A stretch of DNA of 64,000 nt from Corynebacterium sp. MSK041 (GCF_030232265.1 NZ_JASPJK010000001.1:372001-436000); one strand, 5' to 3'. Positions 48,762 to 60,306 are shown, counted from the first letter of the stretch. Made by a program: numbers and translations. The notes: generated by a model from the letters alone, not told the origin.

Positions 48762-49946
48762 ATGACACATTCACACAACCCGCAGAGGGAAAACAATTCA
48801 TCCGATCCGTTCTTCGACCCATGGCTGTCCGACATCCCGTTGGTGGACAGTCCATCCAACATCATTGCCACGATTCCGGGCACGTTGGGCTATTACCCCC
48901 AAGAATCCGTTATTGTCATTGGTCTTGTGCCCGATGACGAGGACCCGCATAGGCCCGTCCTGGGGCCCGTTCTGCGCGCTGACATCGTTCATGCTCATCA
49001 CGTCCGCAAGGCAATAGCCACGCACCTCAACGGTGCTTGCTTGACGTACTTCGCACTGATTGTCACCCGCATTCCGGACTCAGACAGTGCACGCTCCGCC
49101 ATCGCAGAGCTAGAAAGCATTCAATGTGGCGGAGGACACCCGCTCATCGGGTTCTGCTGGGCTGTCAGCGAAATCGCCCAAGGCACCCCGTACCAAATGG
49201 TCTTCGGCCCAGAGGTCGCCCCAGACTGCATCGAATGGGAGCGCGGCATCATTGGATCAGTCATTGCTTCCCCAGCGATGCAGGCCATGCGTGACAACGG
49301 CACTTTGCCAGCGCTGACGCGTGAAGACACCTTTGCCTTCTTTGACTGCGTGCAGGAGTGCTGTACGAACAAGAAGGTTGCCAAAACAGCTCAGGCTTTG
49401 ACCGTCGCTGCAAGGAAAGAAAGTGATGAGCTCTGCCGCAAGCTGGATTGTGGTGAGTCTGGTGCTGCAGAGGTCGTGCGCGCCGCGGGACAGGCTTTGC
49501 GGAGCGTGCAACCACTGCCACTCGTGGGGGATGATGCGCACCCCACGCTCGAACAGCTCTTTAAAGATGAAGATGAGCTCCGCGCGCTCGTTGTATCCCT
49601 CATGCGGGCACCACTGCGAGACTGCCTCATCGGGCAAGCAATTGATCACCCTGAAACAGCAGCCACAGCTTTGATTACAGTTGCCCGGAACTTCCGTGGC
49701 GTCATCCGCGCCAATGCGTTGAGCTTGTGGGCACTCGTGGCTATCAGCCGGGGACTATCTTCGTGGGCATCAACCGCACTCGCCTGCGCACAGGAGGAAA
49801 TGCCACAGCATTCCATGTCGGCGATTTGCTTGCAGGTCATGGCAACAGGGCAGCAACAACAGTTGGTCACCACCATTCTTGAGGGCTGTGAGGTCGCGTG
49901 TGCTGCGTTGCTGGCACGAGAGAGCGGTGGGGAAGAAGCAGCTTAG
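48762..49946 (+). CDS. DUF4192 protein
   Basis: 394 residues from ATG 48762 (a start at 48720 is also possible; AAAGAAG precedes 48762). It begins with a polar stretch, then the DUF4192 block [37 protein letters not shown] and [19 protein letters not shown] mostly helical C-terminus. Actinobacterial family of unknown function. Its stop overlaps the galE stop. Confidence 0.82.
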   Translation: MTHSHNPQRENNSSDPFFDPWLSDIPLVDSPSNIIATIPGTLGYYPQESVIVIGLVPDDEDPHRPVLGPVLRADIVHAHHVRKAIATHLNGACLTYFALIVTRIPDSDSARSAIAELESIQCGGGHPLIGFCWAVSEIAQGTPYQMVFGPEVAPDCIEWERGIIGSVIASPAMQAMRDNGTLPALTREDTFAFFDCVQECCTNKKVAKTAQALTVAARKESDELCRKLDCGESGAAEVVRAAGQALRSVQPLPLVGDDAHPTLEQLFKDEDELRALVVSLMRAPLRDCLIGQAIDHPETAATALITVARNFRGVIRANALSLWALVAISRGLSSWASTALACAQEEMPQHSMSAICLQVMATGQQQQLVTTILEGCEVACAALLARESGGEEAA

Positions 49947-50905
49947 CCGCGAGCTTGGGTGTACTCCCACGCATCGGCCACGATGGTGTCCAGATCAGTG
50001 CGTGTGGGGGACCACCCAAGCTCTTCTTTCGCGCGCTCGGAAGAAGCGATGAGGGTGGCCGGGTCACCGGCACGACGCGGTGCAACCTCAGCGGGAATGG
50101 GGTGTCCCGTGACGCGACGGCACGCCTCAATGACTTCCTTCACTGAGTAGCCATCACCAGATCCAAGGTTGAAAATCCGGTGGGTGCCAGGAGAGTTCGT
50201 CTCCAACGCGAGCATGTGTGCATCGGCGAGGTCCCGAATATGGATGTAGTCGCGCACGCATGTGCCATCCGTCGTAGGCCAATCATCGCCGTAGATGAGG
50301 ATCTTCTCGCGCTTGCCCTGCGCCACCTGGAGAACCAGTGGGATCAGGTGCGTCTCCGTGGCATGGTTTTCGCCGTAGCCGCCGTAAGCACCTGCAACGT
50401 TGAAGTACCGCAAGCTGGTGGCCCCCAAACCGTAGGCGGCAGCATACGACGTAATGGCGTAGTCAATAGCAAGCTTCGTCGCACCATACGGATTCGTGGG
50501 AGCAGTGGGCATATCTTCGGTGATGGGCACACGCTCTGGTTCGCCATAGGTGGCAGCAGTGGAGGAAAACACAAGCGAGTTCACTCCGTGCTCACGCATC
50601 GAGTTGAGCAGCTTCAGAGACGTTTCAAAATTGTCACACCAGTACTCATCTGGCTTCTCCACGGATTCACCAACAAGGGAACGGGCCGCGAAATGGAGCA
50701 CACCGTCGACGTTGCCACCGGAGAGGACATCATCGATCACATCGTTGATGGCGCCCTCCACCAGATTCACGCCGGGCACAACCGCATCGCGGTTACCCGT
50801 GGAGAAGTTGTCTACAACCGTGACATCGTGGCCTGCGTCCAAGAGCACCTTGGTGCACACGCTTCCTACATATCCGGCACCACCAGTGACAACGAGTTGA
50901 GCCAC
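49943..50905 (-). CDS. galE: UDP-glucose 4-epimerase
   Basis: 320 residues. [11 protein letters not shown] motif at residues 8-15, catalytic YGATK near 143, and [12 protein letters not shown]. It supplies UDP-galactose for the arabinogalactan wall. GTG start 3 bases after the dtxR stop with GGAGGG inside dtxR, so dtxR-galE are coupled. Confidence 0.94.
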   Translation of the reverse strand: MAQLVVTGGAGYVGSVCTKVLLDAGHDVTVVDNFSTGNRDAVVPGVNLVEGAINDVIDDVLSGGNVDGVLHFAARSLVGESVEKPDEYWCDNFETSLKLLNSMREHGVNSLVFSSTAATYGEPERVPITEDMPTAPTNPYGATKLAIDYAITSYAAAYGLGATSLRYFNVAGAYGGYGENHATETHLIPLVLQVAQGKREKILIYGDDWPTTDGTCVRDYIHIRDLADAHMLALETNSPGTHRIFNLGSGDGYSVKEVIEACRRVTGHPIPAEVAPRRAGDPATLIASSERAKEELGWSPTRTDLDTIVADAWEYTQARG

Positions 50906-50908
50906 GGT

Positions 50909-51601
50909 TTAACCCTCCAGCTTCTTCACGCGTAGCGCGTGAACCAGGTCCGGTGTCAGCTCAATCTCCGAGCCATTCTCCGTTGTGACAGTCACAGCAC
51001 CATGCGGTTTGCCTGTGAGCGTCACCTTGGTGCCACGATTGATACCAAAGCGGCAAATAGAGGAGTATTGCTCCGAATCAAGCTGAAGAATCTCATTGAT
51101 CTGCACGACCTCAGCTTTGACTGGTTCGTTGAGGTTCAACTCATTCACCCGCACGCCCAGGTCGAACTCCTTGTCCGCCGCGTATCCCAATTCACTCAGT
51201 GCTGGGATGGGGTTGCCAAAGGGGGAGCGGGTGGGATCCTCCAACACGTCAATCAGCTTGCGCTCTACCTCTTCACTCATCACATGCTCCCAACGGCATG
51301 CCTCGGCGTGAACCTTGCTCAGGTCCAATCCCAACACGTCTGTGAGGAGGCGTTCCGCCAAGCGGTGCTTACGCATCACAGAGGTTGCAAGCTCACGGCC
51401 ACGCGGGGTGAGGGACAAAGAGCGGTCATGCTCCACAATGATGAGACCGTCACGCTCCATGCGTGCCACCGTCTGAGACACCGTGGGGCCCGACTGGTCT
51501 AGGCGTTCGGCGATACGCGCGCGCAGCGGAACGATGCCTTCTTCCTCCAGCTCGTAGACCGTACGCAGGTACATCTCGGTGGTGTCAACCAGATCTCTCA
51601 C
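50909..51601 (-). CDS. dtxR: Iron-dependent repressor DtxR
   Basis: 230 residues from GTG 51601, which aligns with [21 protein letters not shown]. Primary metal site Met10, Cys102, Glu105, His106 and ancillary site His79, Glu83, His98 are all kept ([12 protein letters not shown]). HTH at residues about 27-50. The C-terminal SH3-like domain is more diverged than in C. diphtheriae. AAAGGAT precedes the start. sigB lies upstream, separated by a strong terminator. Confidence 0.95.
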   Translation of the reverse strand: MRDLVDTTEMYLRTVYELEEEGIVPLRARIAERLDQSGPTVSQTVARMERDGLIIVEHDRSLSLTPRGRELATSVMRKHRLAERLLTDVLGLDLSKVHAEACRWEHVMSEEVERKLIDVLEDPTRSPFGNPIPALSELGYAADKEFDLGVRVNELNLNEPVKAEVVQINEILQLDSEQYSSICRFGINRGTKVTLTGKPHGAVTVTTENGSEIELTPDLVHALRVKKLEG

Positions 51602-51687
51602 AGTAGATATCCTTTTGGACTCATCGCAGGACAAACTCTGGCCAATGGTAGCCGAGAATAGTGGCCGCGGGGCGTATGACAGGCAAA

Positions 51688-51725
51688 CACCCGGTCCACT
51701 CAAGGCAAAGAGTGGAAGCCGGGTG
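51688..51725 (-). terminator. sigB terminator
   Basis: CACCCGG (51688-51694) pairs with CCGGGTG (51719-51725), with CCACTC/GAGTGG inside. On the minus strand it follows the sigB stop and is followed by TTTG; it separates sigB from dtxR. Confidence 0.8.
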
Positions 51726-51744
51726 AGGTGAAAAAACTTGTATT

Positions 51745-52740
51745 TTAGAAGGCGTAGTCGCGCAGGCGATCCGCGCGTTCACCAGCACGAAGTTTGCTCA
51801 TCACTTCGCGCTCGATTTGGCGCACACGTTCGCGTGATAGCCCGAACTTGCGGCCAATCTGATCGAGTGTGCGAGGCACACCGTCATCGAGGCCGTAGCG
51901 TAAACGAATCACATCTTGCTCGCGCTGCTCGAGGCCACCGATGATGTCATTGATGTCATCGTGCCGCAGCACAGAGACTACAGCGTCCTCAGCGTCCGCC
52001 GCTTCTGCATCCTCAATGAAATCGCCCAACGGTGCTTCTTCGTCCGCGCCCACCGGCATGTCCAGACTCACCGGATCGCGCGACTGGCGCAGGAGCATCT
52101 CAATCTTGGCTTCCTCAATGCCGGATTCCTCCGAGAGCTCCTCATTCGTGGGTTCACGGCCGAGGGACTGGTACATCTCACGGCGAATGCGGGAGAGCTT
52201 ATTTACCTGCTCTACCAAGTGGACTGGGAGGCGAATCGTGCGGGACTGGTCGGCCATGCCACGAGTGATAGCTTGGCGGATCCACCACGTTGCGTAGGTG
52301 GAGAACTTAAAGCCCTTTGCGTAGTCGAACTTCTCCATCGCACGGATGAGGCCAAGGTTGCCCTCCTGGATGAGATCCAAAAGCGGCATGCCACGGCCGG
52401 TGTAGCGCTTAGCCAAGGAGACGACCAGGCGGAGGTTTGCTTCCAGCAGGTGGGAGCGGGCCTTGCGGCCTTGCTTTGCCAAAATCTTCAGATCGCGGGT
52501 CTTCGCGCGGGTGAGCTTCACCTCAGGATCATCGAGGAGATGCTGGGCGTACAGGCCGACCTCAATCTGCTGTGCGAGCTCCACTTCCTCCTCGGCGTTG
52601 AGTAGAGCAGTCTTGCCAATGCCGTTGAGGTACACGCGGACAAGGTCCGCCGACGGGTTGTCATTCGTCTGATTACGTCGGCTCCCGCGATCAACCTTTT
52701 CCTCGTTGTTGTCGACACGATCCACATTGGGTTGGGTCAT
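51745..52740 (-). CDS. sigB: RNA polymerase sigma factor SigB
   Basis: 331 residues, a sigma-70 group 2 factor. Region 1.2 ([16 protein letters not shown]), region 2 ([21 protein letters not shown]), and region 4 HTH ([15 protein letters not shown]). It serves transition phase and stress genes. AAAGGAG precedes the ATG. A SigH/SigE-type promoter lies upstream. Confidence 0.95.
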   Translation of the reverse strand: MTQPNVDRVDNNEEKVDRGSRRNQTNDNPSADLVRVYLNGIGKTALLNAEEEVELAQQIEVGLYAQHLLDDPEVKLTRAKTRDLKILAKQGRKARSHLLEANLRLVVSLAKRYTGRGMPLLDLIQEGNLGLIRAMEKFDYAKGFKFSTYATWWIRQAITRGMADQSRTIRLPVHLVEQVNKLSRIRREMYQSLGREPTNEELSEESGIEEAKIEMLLRQSRDPVSLDMPVGADEEAPLGDFIEDAEAADAEDAVVSVLRHDDINDIIGGLEQREQDVIRLRYGLDDGVPRTLDQIGRKFGLSRERVRQIEREVMSKLRAGERADRLRDYAF

Positions 52741-52778
52741 GGTGATCGGGCTCCTTTAAGTCTCGCGAATCTAACCTA

Positions 52779-52807
52779 TTAACGCCGGACCAGGCAGCTT
52801 TGTTCCC
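52779..52807 (-). promoter_or_regulatory. SigH/SigE-type promoter of sigB
   Basis: On the minus strand GGGAAC (plus 52802-52807), N17, CGTTAA (plus 52779-52784), 39 bases before the sigB ATG. It matches GGAAC-N17-CGTT. The rest of 52741-52913 shows nothing else. Confidence 0.65.
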
Positions 52808-52913
52808 AGAATTGAAGAACGTCTGTTTTTGCTGCTCACATTGGGTTCAATGTGGGCCCGATGTAGGAGCAAACGAGTTTAAAACCTACCTGTTGGACTT
52901 TATCAGCAAACGC

Positions 52914-53348
52914 TCAACATTCAACAAGAACGGTGAAAGGACCTGAGTTCACGGAAGCAACATCCATCATTGCTCCGAAGCGGCCCTGTTCGACGTGGAT
53001 GCCACGCTCCGTTAAAGCTCGTGCAATCTTTCCGATGACGGGCTCTGCAACATCACCTGGTGCCGCCTCAGACCAAGAAGGACGGCGTCCTTTCTTTGTC
53101 TGCCCCATGAGAGTGAACTGGCTGACCAAGAGCACCGGTGCGCCAGTATCTTCTACGGAGACCTCACCTTCAAGAATGCGAAGCTCCGCAATCTTTCGGG
53201 CCATCACTTCCCACGCGTCATCGCTGTCATTGCGGCCGATACCCACCAAGGCGAGGATGCCACCGGTGTCGGGGCAGTCAATCGCGCCGACGACCTCTCC
53301 GTCAACGGTGACGGAGGCTTGGGTAACGCGAGTCAGAATAGCTTTCAT
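52914..53348 (-). CDS. dtd: D-aminoacyl-tRNA deacylase
   Basis: 144 residues. SQFTL near 74 and NSGPFTV near 133 are the DTD signatures. It frees tRNA from D-amino acids. AGAAGGAGC precedes the ATG. It follows the methyltransferase gene by 16 bases. Confidence 0.95.
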   Translation of the reverse strand: MKAILTRVTQASVTVDGEVVGAIDCPDTGGILALVGIGRNDSDDAWEVMARKIAELRILEGEVSVEDTGAPVLLVSQFTLMGQTKKGRRPSWSEAAPGDVAEPVIGKIARALTERGIHVEQGRFGAMMDVASVNSGPFTVLVEC

Positions 53349-53364
53349 GTGGGTATAGCTCCTT

Positions 53365-54900
53365 CTAAGCGCTGTGGCGGCGGATCAGGTCAGCGGGCAG
53401 GACGAAACCATGCCGGATCAAATCCACGACGATGCCGGTGGCCTCCACAGCCAGTGCCTCTTCTTGTGCATCATCGAGGCCCTGCGCTGCCGCCCACAAC
53501 GCCACGATCTCACTCAACGGTAAGCCATCAGGATTCAGTCCAGAGACAATGGATGCCACAGCATCATCGATATCGTGAGTGAAGCGTGGCCCATCCGTGC
53601 GGGTCAAGCGCTTCACCTTCGGCTCAAAGCCCATACCGTTATGCGCATCCGCCACGCTCACATCTTCTAGCGCAACACCAGGTCGCACAGCATAACGCGA
53701 CTGCAAAATGTCCTCTTGGGACGAGCTGCGCAGCCACTCCATTCGCATGAAGTATTCCTCCACCTCGGGGCCGAGGGGATCAGTCAATGGCTGGTCCAAT
53801 GTTTCAAAGGTGAGTTCACTCGGCGCATCCCCAATATCCCGAATGAAGATCCAGCCAAAGCCCACCGCACGCACACCGGCATCGCGGAAGTGTTGCAGCC
53901 ATGCACGAGTACGTTCAATCCCGTCCTTGGAACGCGGATCTACAGATTCATCCTTAAGCCAGGTGGATACATACAAAGCTGGGTCCACGATGTCGCGTTG
54001 GCACACCCAGGCCGACACTCCTGTTTGTGGGAACCAGGACGCCACACGACGATCCCACGGCTCATCATCAGCATGAATCCATGCGCCCAGAATGAACGCG
54101 GTGCCATTTTCTGCAAGATGCTGTGGCACCGTATGCACCACCAACTCGCTGGCGCCATCGAGATTCAAACCGGAATCCCGGTACACGTGGCCTACCTCCG
54201 GAAGGCCCACCACGAACGGGGGATTGGCAACGATACGGTCGAATTTCTCCCCGATAACAGGTTCAAACCAGGAGCCTTCGCGGATGTCCACGTTGGTCAC
54301 ACCGGCACCGGCCATCGTGGCACGAGCAAAATCCAGTGCACGTGCATGCAGATCTGTGGCCACCACGCGCTGCGCACACCCAGACTGAGCCAAAGCCTGA
54401 ACGCCCGAACCAGTGCCAAGATCCAACACGGAATCCACAGGAGTCAGCGGGGTAGCGGACAACAAGGACAAACTCGCCGCACCCACACCCAGAACATGAT
54501 CAGGCCCCGGAACGTGTTGCGTCACCGAAGCATCACAATCAGAAAAGACAAATCTGTCCTCACCGGCGATGACGTGCGGGCGCACATCAACTGCGACAGT
54601 CACGTCACCGGAGGGGGTTGTGGTGGCCCATCCATCGTCGATAAGCGCTAAAGCAAGACGCGGTGAGAGTATGTCCGCAAGCTCCGTGGGCGTGAACGGC
54701 TGGCGCAAGAGAAAGAACCGAATCAAATCAGACAGGCGCGACCCATCGCATGCAGCTAGCACCGCGCCGGGCTCACCCCGGTAAAGCGCATCCGTGGCAT
54801 CTGGGCCCAGGTGCGCGGCGATGGAATCTGCGGTGAGGCCTGCCTCACGCAATTCGCGGGTTAACTCCCGTGCAATATCTGCCGAAAAAGCTGCGGACAC
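53365..54900 (-). CDS. Class I SAM-dependent methyltransferase
   Basis: 511 residues from GTG 54900 with AAAGG upstream. SAM-binding [14 protein letters not shown] near 160 and the HemK/N6-type NPPF motif in [11 protein letters not shown] near 226 suggest methylation of a polar N in protein or nucleic acid. Long N- and C-terminal extensions. Target unknown. It is upstream of dtd. Confidence 0.82.
   Translation of the reverse strand: MSAAFSADIARELTRELREAGLTADSIAAHLGPDATDALYRGEPGAVLAACDGSRLSDLIRFFLLRQPFTPTELADILSPRLALALIDDGWATTTPSGDVTVAVDVRPHVIAGEDRFVFSDCDASVTQHVPGPDHVLGVGAASLSLLSATPLTPVDSVLDLGTGSGVQALAQSGCAQRVVATDLHARALDFARATMAGAGVTNVDIREGSWFEPVIGEKFDRIVANPPFVVGLPEVGHVYRDSGLNLDGASELVVHTVPQHLAENGTAFILGAWIHADDEPWDRRVASWFPQTGVSAWVCQRDIVDPALYVSTWLKDESVDPRSKDGIERTRAWLQHFRDAGVRAVGFGWIFIRDIGDAPSELTFETLDQPLTDPLGPEVEEYFMRMEWLRSSSQEDILQSRYAVRPGVALEDVSVADAHNGMGFEPKVKRLTRTDGPRFTHDIDDAVASIVSGLNPDGLPLSEIVALWAAAQGLDDAQEEALAVEATGIVVDLIRHGFVLPADLIRRHSA
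54636..54646 (+). repeat. GCTTATCGACG motif in the methyltransferase gene
   Basis: In gene sense encodes Leu-Ile-Asp as CTT ATC GAC. Confidence 0.6.
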
Positions 54901-54922
54901 GATGTCGCCTTTCTACGTATGC

Positions 54923-55405
54923 CTAGATGTGGTCGATTGTGCCTGGATTCTCATCGTGCTCGCCACTGTCCGCGCGCCCAGAGGACAATTGCGCCTGTTG
55001 GTGGGCAACAAGCATCTGGTGGCGTGCAGCGGCCGGCTTGTACACATTCTGTGTCCGCTTGTCCCGCACCTCATTGCTGTCATTCGCAATGACCACGGAG
55101 ATCCATGGCAAGGGGATGGAGATGCAGAAGAAGATGAGTGCGAGCCACCAGTTGTGCCACCACAACACTGCTGCGATGGATAGCAGTACGAAGGGGATAC
55201 GCAGGCCCTGCAGAATCAAGTACTTGGTTTCGCGGGAGCGACGATTCTCTGAAGGGGAGCGACGGGCGCTGGTGATCAACTGCGCGCGACGGTGCAGAAG
55301 TTTCCTGTGTGGCTTGGACGTCGCTGATGGCTGCGCCTGCGTGGAATCCGTTACGGCAGCATCGACGATGATGTTGTCGTCATTGTCGCCGTGGGCAGTG
55401 CTCAT
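54923..55405 (-). CDS. DUF3099 membrane protein
   Basis: 160 residues from ATG 55405. Two membrane segments (LRIPFVLLSIAAVLWW and WLALIFFCISIPLPWISVVIA) between a basic N-terminal and a Gln/His-rich tail. The ITSARRSPSENRRSRETKYL block is the DUF3099 family region. TACCCT lies 8 bases before the ATG. Function unknown. Confidence 0.82.
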   Translation of the reverse strand: MSTAHGDNDDNIIVDAAVTDSTQAQPSATSKPHRKLLHRRAQLITSARRSPSENRRSRETKYLILQGLRIPFVLLSIAAVLWWHNWWLALIFFCISIPLPWISVVIANDSNEVRDKRTQNVYKPAAARHQMLVAHQQAQLSSGRADSGEHDENPGTIDHI

Positions 55406-55462
55406 AGGCACCAAGGGTAGACCGGTGCCCACGGCTTATGCGACTTACCGTGGGAATGAGGC

Positions 55463-55717
55463 ATGATGGTGTCTGTGACTCAGACAACCACCAAAACGAT
55501 CGAACGGCCCGATGTCCGCGAAGACACCTCGCAGGACAACGACACTCCGAAGTTTTTCCACTACGTAAAGAAAGACCAGATCGTCAACTCCGCTGTCTCC
55601 GGCGCCATGGTTGTCGCCCTGTGCGGGGAGACGTTCCCTGTGCGTAAGCAGGCGAAGCCAGGTTCGCCCGTCTGTCCGGACTGTGAGCGGATTTTCAAGG
55701 GGCTGCGCAGGAAGTGA
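55463..55717 (+). CDS. DUF3039 protein
   Basis: 84 residues from ATG 55463, though GTG 55469 has the better spacing from GAGG. A conserved HYVKKDQIVNSAVSGAMVVALCGE and a PVCPDCERIF end, with three Cys probably binding zinc. Actinobacterial family, function unknown. It overlaps the helicase start by 4 bases. Confidence 0.85.
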   Translation: MMVSVTQTTTKTIERPDVREDTSQDNDTPKFFHYVKKDQIVNSAVSGAMVVALCGETFPVRKQAKPGSPVCPDCERIFKGLRRK

Positions 55718-57465
55718 CCCACGCCGCCGCGGGGCCGACTCTTCGTCTCTGGCAGCAGGAGGCCCTTGATCAATTCTTTGCGCACAAGCCCAAGGATTTC
55801 CTTGCCGTGGCTACGCCCGGTGCCGGAAAGACCACCTTTGCGTTGACGCTCGCCAGCATGCTGCACGCGGAGAAAACCGTGGAGCGCATCATCGTGGTGG
55901 TGCCCACGGAACACCTCAAGGTGCAGTGGTCCCAGGCGGCAGCGCGGTTCGGTTTGTCGCTTGATCCGGCGTTTACTAACTCGTCGGCGGTGAACCCGGC
56001 CTATGACGGCGTCGTGGTCACCTATGCCCAGGTGGGCATGCACCCGTTCAAGCACCACGCGGTAGCAAGTGCTCGTCGCACTCTCGTGATTTTGGATGAG
56101 ATCCACCATGCCGGCGATGCGAAGAGCTGGGGTGACGGTGTGCGCGAGGCATACAATGACGTGGAGCACCGTCTAGCGCTCACCGGTACGCCGTTCCGGT
56201 CTGATGATTCGCAGATCCCCTTTGTTACCTACACCGAAGATGGGGAAGGGCATCTTGTCTCCCGCGCGGATTACACCTACGGCTACGCAGAAGCGCTCAA
56301 AGATGGCGTTGTGCGCCCCGTAGTCTTTCTGGCCTACAGCGGTGAAGCCCAGTGGCGAGATTCCGCCGGCGAAGAATATTCAGCTCGGCTGGGGGAGCCA
56401 CTCGATGCGGCACAAACTGCACGCGCGTGGAAGACAGCCCTTGACCCGAAGGGGGATTGGATCGCTGCGGTGCTCCAGGCAGCGCATACTCGTCTGCTGA
56501 AAATCCGTGCGAACATGCCGGATGCGGGTGGGCTCGTGATCGCCACCGATACAACCACCGCGCGTGCGTACGCGAAGATCTTGCAAAAGATCAGCTCTAC
56601 GCCCGTCACCGTGGTGCTTTCCGACGAACCCGGGTCTTCCAAACGCATCGACGAATTCTCTGCCTCCCAAGACGAGTGGATGGTGGCAGTGCGCATGGTG
56701 TCCGAGGGAGTGGACGTTCCCCGCCTGGCGGTTGGTGTATACGCCACATCAGCATCCACACCGCTATTTTTCGCCCAGGCTATTGGCCGGTTTGTGCGTT
56801 CCCGCATGCCGGGTGAGTCCGCATCCATCTTCCTGCCTTCCGTTCCGGTGCTTCTGCGCTTGGCGGAGGACATGGAAGTCTCCCGTGATCACGTCTTGGG
56901 CAAGCCTCACCGCGAACAGGGTTGGTCCGATGAATTGCTGGAGCAGGCCAACCGCCAGCAAACCGAACCAGATGAGGGACCGAGCTACGAGTCCATCGGT
57001 GCTTCCGCTGAGCTCGATTCCCTGATCTTTGATGGCTCCACCTATGGCACGCCCACCCTCGCAGGCACGGAAGAGGAACAAGACTTCCTCGGCCTCCCAG
57101 GGCTGCTGGATGCAGAACAAGTGAAAACCCTTCTGCGTAAGCGCCAAGCCGATCAGCTTGATGCCCGTGAAGCAGAGGAGAAAGCCCAACAAAAGCAAAA
57201 GGCAGCGCAAGAGGCTGCGGAGAAAAGTGGGTTGGGGCTTGGGGGAACGCGCATAACCGAAAGGCCCTCGAGCGGCGTCGCATCGGAAGACATCCCGGCG
57301 TTGAGGCAAGAGCTCAACACACGCGTATCAATTGTTGCATCACGCACGGGGCGCCCACATGGCGCGATCCACACGGAAGTGCGTAAAGCATGTGGTGGTC
57401 CGCCCACCGCACTGTGCACAGCGGAACAACTGCGTGAGCGCATCGCATACCTGCGAGATTGGTAA
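55714..57465 (+). CDS. Superfamily 2 DNA/RNA helicase
   Basis: 583 residues. Walker A TPGAGKTT near 33, motif II DEIHH near 127, LTGTPFRSDD motif III and QAIGRFVRSRMPG motif VI. Resembles restriction-type/RecG-like SF2 enzymes next to DUF3039 in Actinobacteria. A Gln/Lys-rich coiled segment precedes a short C-terminal domain (TRVSIVASRTGRPHGAIHTEV). GTG start overlaps the DUF3039 stop. Confidence 0.88.
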   Translation: MTHAAAGPTLRLWQQEALDQFFAHKPKDFLAVATPGAGKTTFALTLASMLHAEKTVERIIVVVPTEHLKVQWSQAAARFGLSLDPAFTNSSAVNPAYDGVVVTYAQVGMHPFKHHAVASARRTLVILDEIHHAGDAKSWGDGVREAYNDVEHRLALTGTPFRSDDSQIPFVTYTEDGEGHLVSRADYTYGYAEALKDGVVRPVVFLAYSGEAQWRDSAGEEYSARLGEPLDAAQTARAWKTALDPKGDWIAAVLQAAHTRLLKIRANMPDAGGLVIATDTTTARAYAKILQKISSTPVTVVLSDEPGSSKRIDEFSASQDEWMVAVRMVSEGVDVPRLAVGVYATSASTPLFFAQAIGRFVRSRMPGESASIFLPSVPVLLRLAEDMEVSRDHVLGKPHREQGWSDELLEQANRQQTEPDEGPSYESIGASAELDSLIFDGSTYGTPTLAGTEEEQDFLGLPGLLDAEQVKTLLRKRQADQLDAREAEEKAQQKQKAAQEAAEKSGLGLGGTRITERPSSGVASEDIPALRQELNTRVSIVASRTGRPHGAIHTEVRKACGGPPTALCTAEQLRERIAYLRDW

Positions 57466-57498
57466 CTCCCCGGGCTGAAATGAACAGCACCGGGGAGT
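57465..57498. terminator. Bidirectional terminator between the helicase and sigA
   Basis: ACTCCCCGG (57465-57473) pairs with CCGGGGAGT (57490-57498); it begins in the helicase stop codon and ends 21 bases before the sigA stop. Confidence 0.7.
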
Positions 57499-57519
57499 GG
57501 GGGAGTACGGAAGACGGAT

Positions 57520-59280
57520 CTAGTCCAAGTAATCGCGCAGCACCTGCGAACGTGACGGGTGGCGCAGCTTCGACATCGTCTTCGACTCGATCTGACGGAT
57601 ACGTTCACGCGTCACGCCGTAAACCTGACCGATCTCGTCGAGCGTGCGTGGCATACCGTCCGTAAGCCCGAAGCGCAGACGCACAACGCCAGCTTCACGC
57701 TCAGACAGCGTGTGCAGCACGTCCTGGAGCTGATCCTGCAGCAAGGTGAAGGACACGGCGTCAACGGCAACGACTGCCTCGGAATCCTCAATGAAGTCAC
57801 CGAGCTGACTATCGCCCTCGTCACCAATGGTCTGGTCCAAGGAGATGGGCTCACGAGCGTACTGCTGGATCTCCAGCACCTTTTCCTCAGTGATGTCCAT
57901 TTCCTTCGCCAGCTCCTGCGGGGTCGGCTCACGCCCAAGGTCCTGCAGCAGCTCACGCTGAATGCGGCCAAGTTTGTTGATGACCTCGACCATGTGCACC
58001 GGAATACGAATGGTGCGTGCCTGGTCAGCCATGGCGCGGGTAATGGCCTGGCGGATCCACCACGTTGCATACGTGGAGAACTTGTAGCCCTTGGAGTAGT
58101 CAAACTTCTCCACCGCGCGGATGAGGCCCAGGTTGCCTTCCTGAATGAGGTCCAGGAAAGCCATACCGCGGCCGGTGTAGCGCTTAGCCAAAGAGACCAC
58201 TAGGCGCAGGTTTGCCTCCAGCAGGTGATTCTTTGCTTTACGTCCATCACGTGCCACGGCGCGCAGGTCACGCTTCACGGCAGGGGTGAGCTTGGCATCC
58301 TTGTCGCCCTCATCGGCGGCACGCTGCATTTCATCCAGGCGGTACTGGGCGTAAAGCCCAGCCTCGATCCGCTTAGCCAGGGAGACCTCCTGCTCAGCGT
58401 CCAGCAGGGCAACCTTGCCAATCTGCTTCAGGTACGCACGAACCGAGTCAGCGGAAGCGGTGAGCTGTGCATCCTTACGCGCCTGGCGCAGTGCAGCGGA
58501 CTCCTCGATGTCCCAGACAGACGGTGCCGAGTTACCAGCATCATCCTCATCCTCATCCGCGGATCCAGCCGGTGCGGACTCACCGGCCTCGCTTTCCTGG
58601 CCGAGCTCAGGAACGAATTCAGAGTCATCCTCTTCTTCGTCCTCATCGTCGACGACCTCGTCCTCATCATCGAGGTCCTCATCCTCAGCGAGCTCCGGAT
58701 CATAATCATCATCCAGCTCATCGCCGTCCATGTCATCGTCGATCAGTGCATCATCCACATCATCCGCGGCATCTGCCTCATCGGCATCGAGCTCGTCCTC
58801 CAGCTCGTCTGCCTTCGTGGCCTGCGCTGCAGCAGTCTTCTTCACTGTCTTCTTCGCAGCCGTTTTACGCACGGTCTTCTTAGCCGTGGTCTTCCGGGCT
58901 GTTTTCTTAGCGGTTTTCTTTGCTGTCTTTTTAACAGTCTTCTTTACCGTCTTCTTCGCCACCTTTTTCGCCGGCGCGGCCGTCGTAGACTCTTCAGTGG
59001 CTGCCACATCCGCATTGTCAGCAGCAGCAGTGGTCGAGGCGGCAGCCTTGGCAGTGGTCTTCTTCGCCGCGGTCTTCCGTGCCGTCTTTTTCACAGTCTT
59101 TTTCGCCGTCTTTGGTGCGGCTTTCTTCACTGCCTTCTTGGTGGTTTTCTTTGCGGTCTTTTTTGCAGTCTTCTTGGCGGTTGCGCGCGCAGGAGAAGCC
59201 GCCCCGGTGTCACCGGGTGCCTGGGTTGCCGCGTCGGCGGTTTCAGGGCTCTTCTTGCTGGAAGGGGTGCTAGCTGCCAC
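57520..59280 (-). CDS. sigA: Primary sigma factor SigA (RpoD)
   Basis: 586 residues from GTG 59280 with GAAAGG ahead. Residues 30-150 are Lys/Ala/Thr repeats of KKTxKKTA type, like histone H1/HupB tails. An acidic stretch follows (Asp/Glu run, about 155-250), then regions 1.2 to 4: [36 protein letters not shown] and the [18 protein letters not shown]. It is longer than the C. glutamicum protein I recall (about 500). Confidence 0.95.
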   Translation of the reverse strand: MAASTPSSKKSPETADAATQAPGDTGAASPARATAKKTAKKTAKKTTKKAVKKAAPKTAKKTVKKTARKTAAKKTTAKAAASTTAAADNADVAATEESTTAAPAKKVAKKTVKKTVKKTAKKTAKKTARKTTAKKTVRKTAAKKTVKKTAAAQATKADELEDELDADEADAADDVDDALIDDDMDGDELDDDYDPELAEDEDLDDEDEVVDDEDEEEDDSEFVPELGQESEAGESAPAGSADEDEDDAGNSAPSVWDIEESAALRQARKDAQLTASADSVRAYLKQIGKVALLDAEQEVSLAKRIEAGLYAQYRLDEMQRAADEGDKDAKLTPAVKRDLRAVARDGRKAKNHLLEANLRLVVSLAKRYTGRGMAFLDLIQEGNLGLIRAVEKFDYSKGYKFSTYATWWIRQAITRAMADQARTIRIPVHMVEVINKLGRIQRELLQDLGREPTPQELAKEMDITEEKVLEIQQYAREPISLDQTIGDEGDSQLGDFIEDSEAVVAVDAVSFTLLQDQLQDVLHTLSEREAGVVRLRFGLTDGMPRTLDEIGQVYGVTRERIRQIESKTMSKLRHPSRSQVLRDYLD

Positions 59281-59521
59281 GTACGACCTTTCGTGCACTC
59301 ATCACTGCTAATGGATGTTGTCCGCCCCACGGTACGCGCATTTGCGTTGACGGGGGTCAAGCCCCGCGGGGTGAATCCAACAACCTCACATGCTGAAGTC
59401 TATTTTGCCATCCCATGGAGATAGGCAAGACGACCAGTGGTTAAAGGACAACCGTACAGCATACGCACGCACAGCTGAGCTTCGCCACTGTTTTGTGGTT
59501 TTTCTTTCAGGGGTTTATCCG
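59281..59521. promoter_or_regulatory. Intergenic region upstream of sigA
   Basis: 241 bases between sigA and the ppgK stop. I see a TAGACT-like -10 candidate near 59400 but no firm -35, and no other gene or RNA. Confidence 0.3.
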
Positions 59522-60298
59522 CTACGGTGCGACATCTTTGGTCACGGCCATTGCTGCACCGACAATACCTGCGCGGTTGCGGAGCTGGGCGGGGACAACC
59601 GGTGTGTCAACGGTGAGGTAGGGCACCCATTTATCGGCCTTGCGGGAGATACCACCGCCAACAACAAAAGCGTTGGGGTTAAACAGCCGCTCGTATTCTT
59701 TGAGCACTTTATCCACGCGCTTTGCCCACTGTTTGTAGCTGAGTTCTTCGCGGTCCCGTACAGCGGATGACGCCTGGTGCTCTGCTTCCTTTTTGCCCAC
59801 CATCATGTGACCAATTTCGGTGTTGGGGAACAGTGTGCCATCCACCAGGAAAGCGGAACCAATGCCAGTGCCGAAGGTGAGGAAGAGAACAGCACCAGAC
59901 CGGGCAAGCTCATCGCCGAAGGCAACTTCGGCGAGGCCTGCCGCATCCGCGTCATTAAGCACTGCAATGCTGCGGCCAGGCAGGTGCTCCTCGAAGAGGT
60001 CGTGGACGTTGGTGCCAATCCATGAGGAATCAATATTCGCGGCGAGGCGCGCAACCTGATCCTTCACCACTGTTGGCATGCAGATGCCCACCGGGCCGTC
60101 CCACTTCAGCTTGTCGACGATCTCCGCGACCGTCCTTGCAACCGCCTCAGGAGTGGCTGGTTGCGGAGTTTCAATCTTGATGCGCTCCGTAACAAACTCA
60201 CCGGTGTCCATGTTGACCAAAGCGCCCTTGACGCCGGAGCCACCAATATCGATGCCGCAACAGTAGTTCCCACCTGCGGGGAGATTCCCGTTATTCAT
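59522..60298 (-). CDS. ppgK: Polyphosphate glucokinase
   Basis: 258 residues. ROK family: [12 protein letters not shown] near 17, [11 protein letters not shown] near 115 and GTGIGSAFL near 143. Polyphosphate-type enzymes lack the ROK zinc CxCGxxGCxE motif, as here. It uses polyphosphate (or ATP) to phosphorylate glucose. TAAACT lies 8 bases before the ATG (leaderless). It is divergent from suhB. Confidence 0.93.
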   Translation of the reverse strand: MNNGNLPAGGNYCCGIDIGGSGVKGALVNMDTGEFVTERIKIETPQPATPEAVARTVAEIVDKLKWDGPVGICMPTVVKDQVARLAANIDSSWIGTNVHDLFEEHLPGRSIAVLNDADAAGLAEVAFGDELARSGAVLFLTFGTGIGSAFLVDGTLFPNTEIGHMMVGKKEAEHQASSAVRDREELSYKQWAKRVDKVLKEYERLFNPNAFVVGGGISRKADKWVPYLTVDTPVVPAQLRNRAGIVGAAMAVTKDVAP

Positions 60299-60306
60299 AC
60301 CGGCCG

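Noticed and set aside
52771..52788. TAGGTTAG, a DtxR-box half-site in the sigB leader.
   Set aside because: Only one arm fits; the other half is unlike the 19-base DtxR palindrome.
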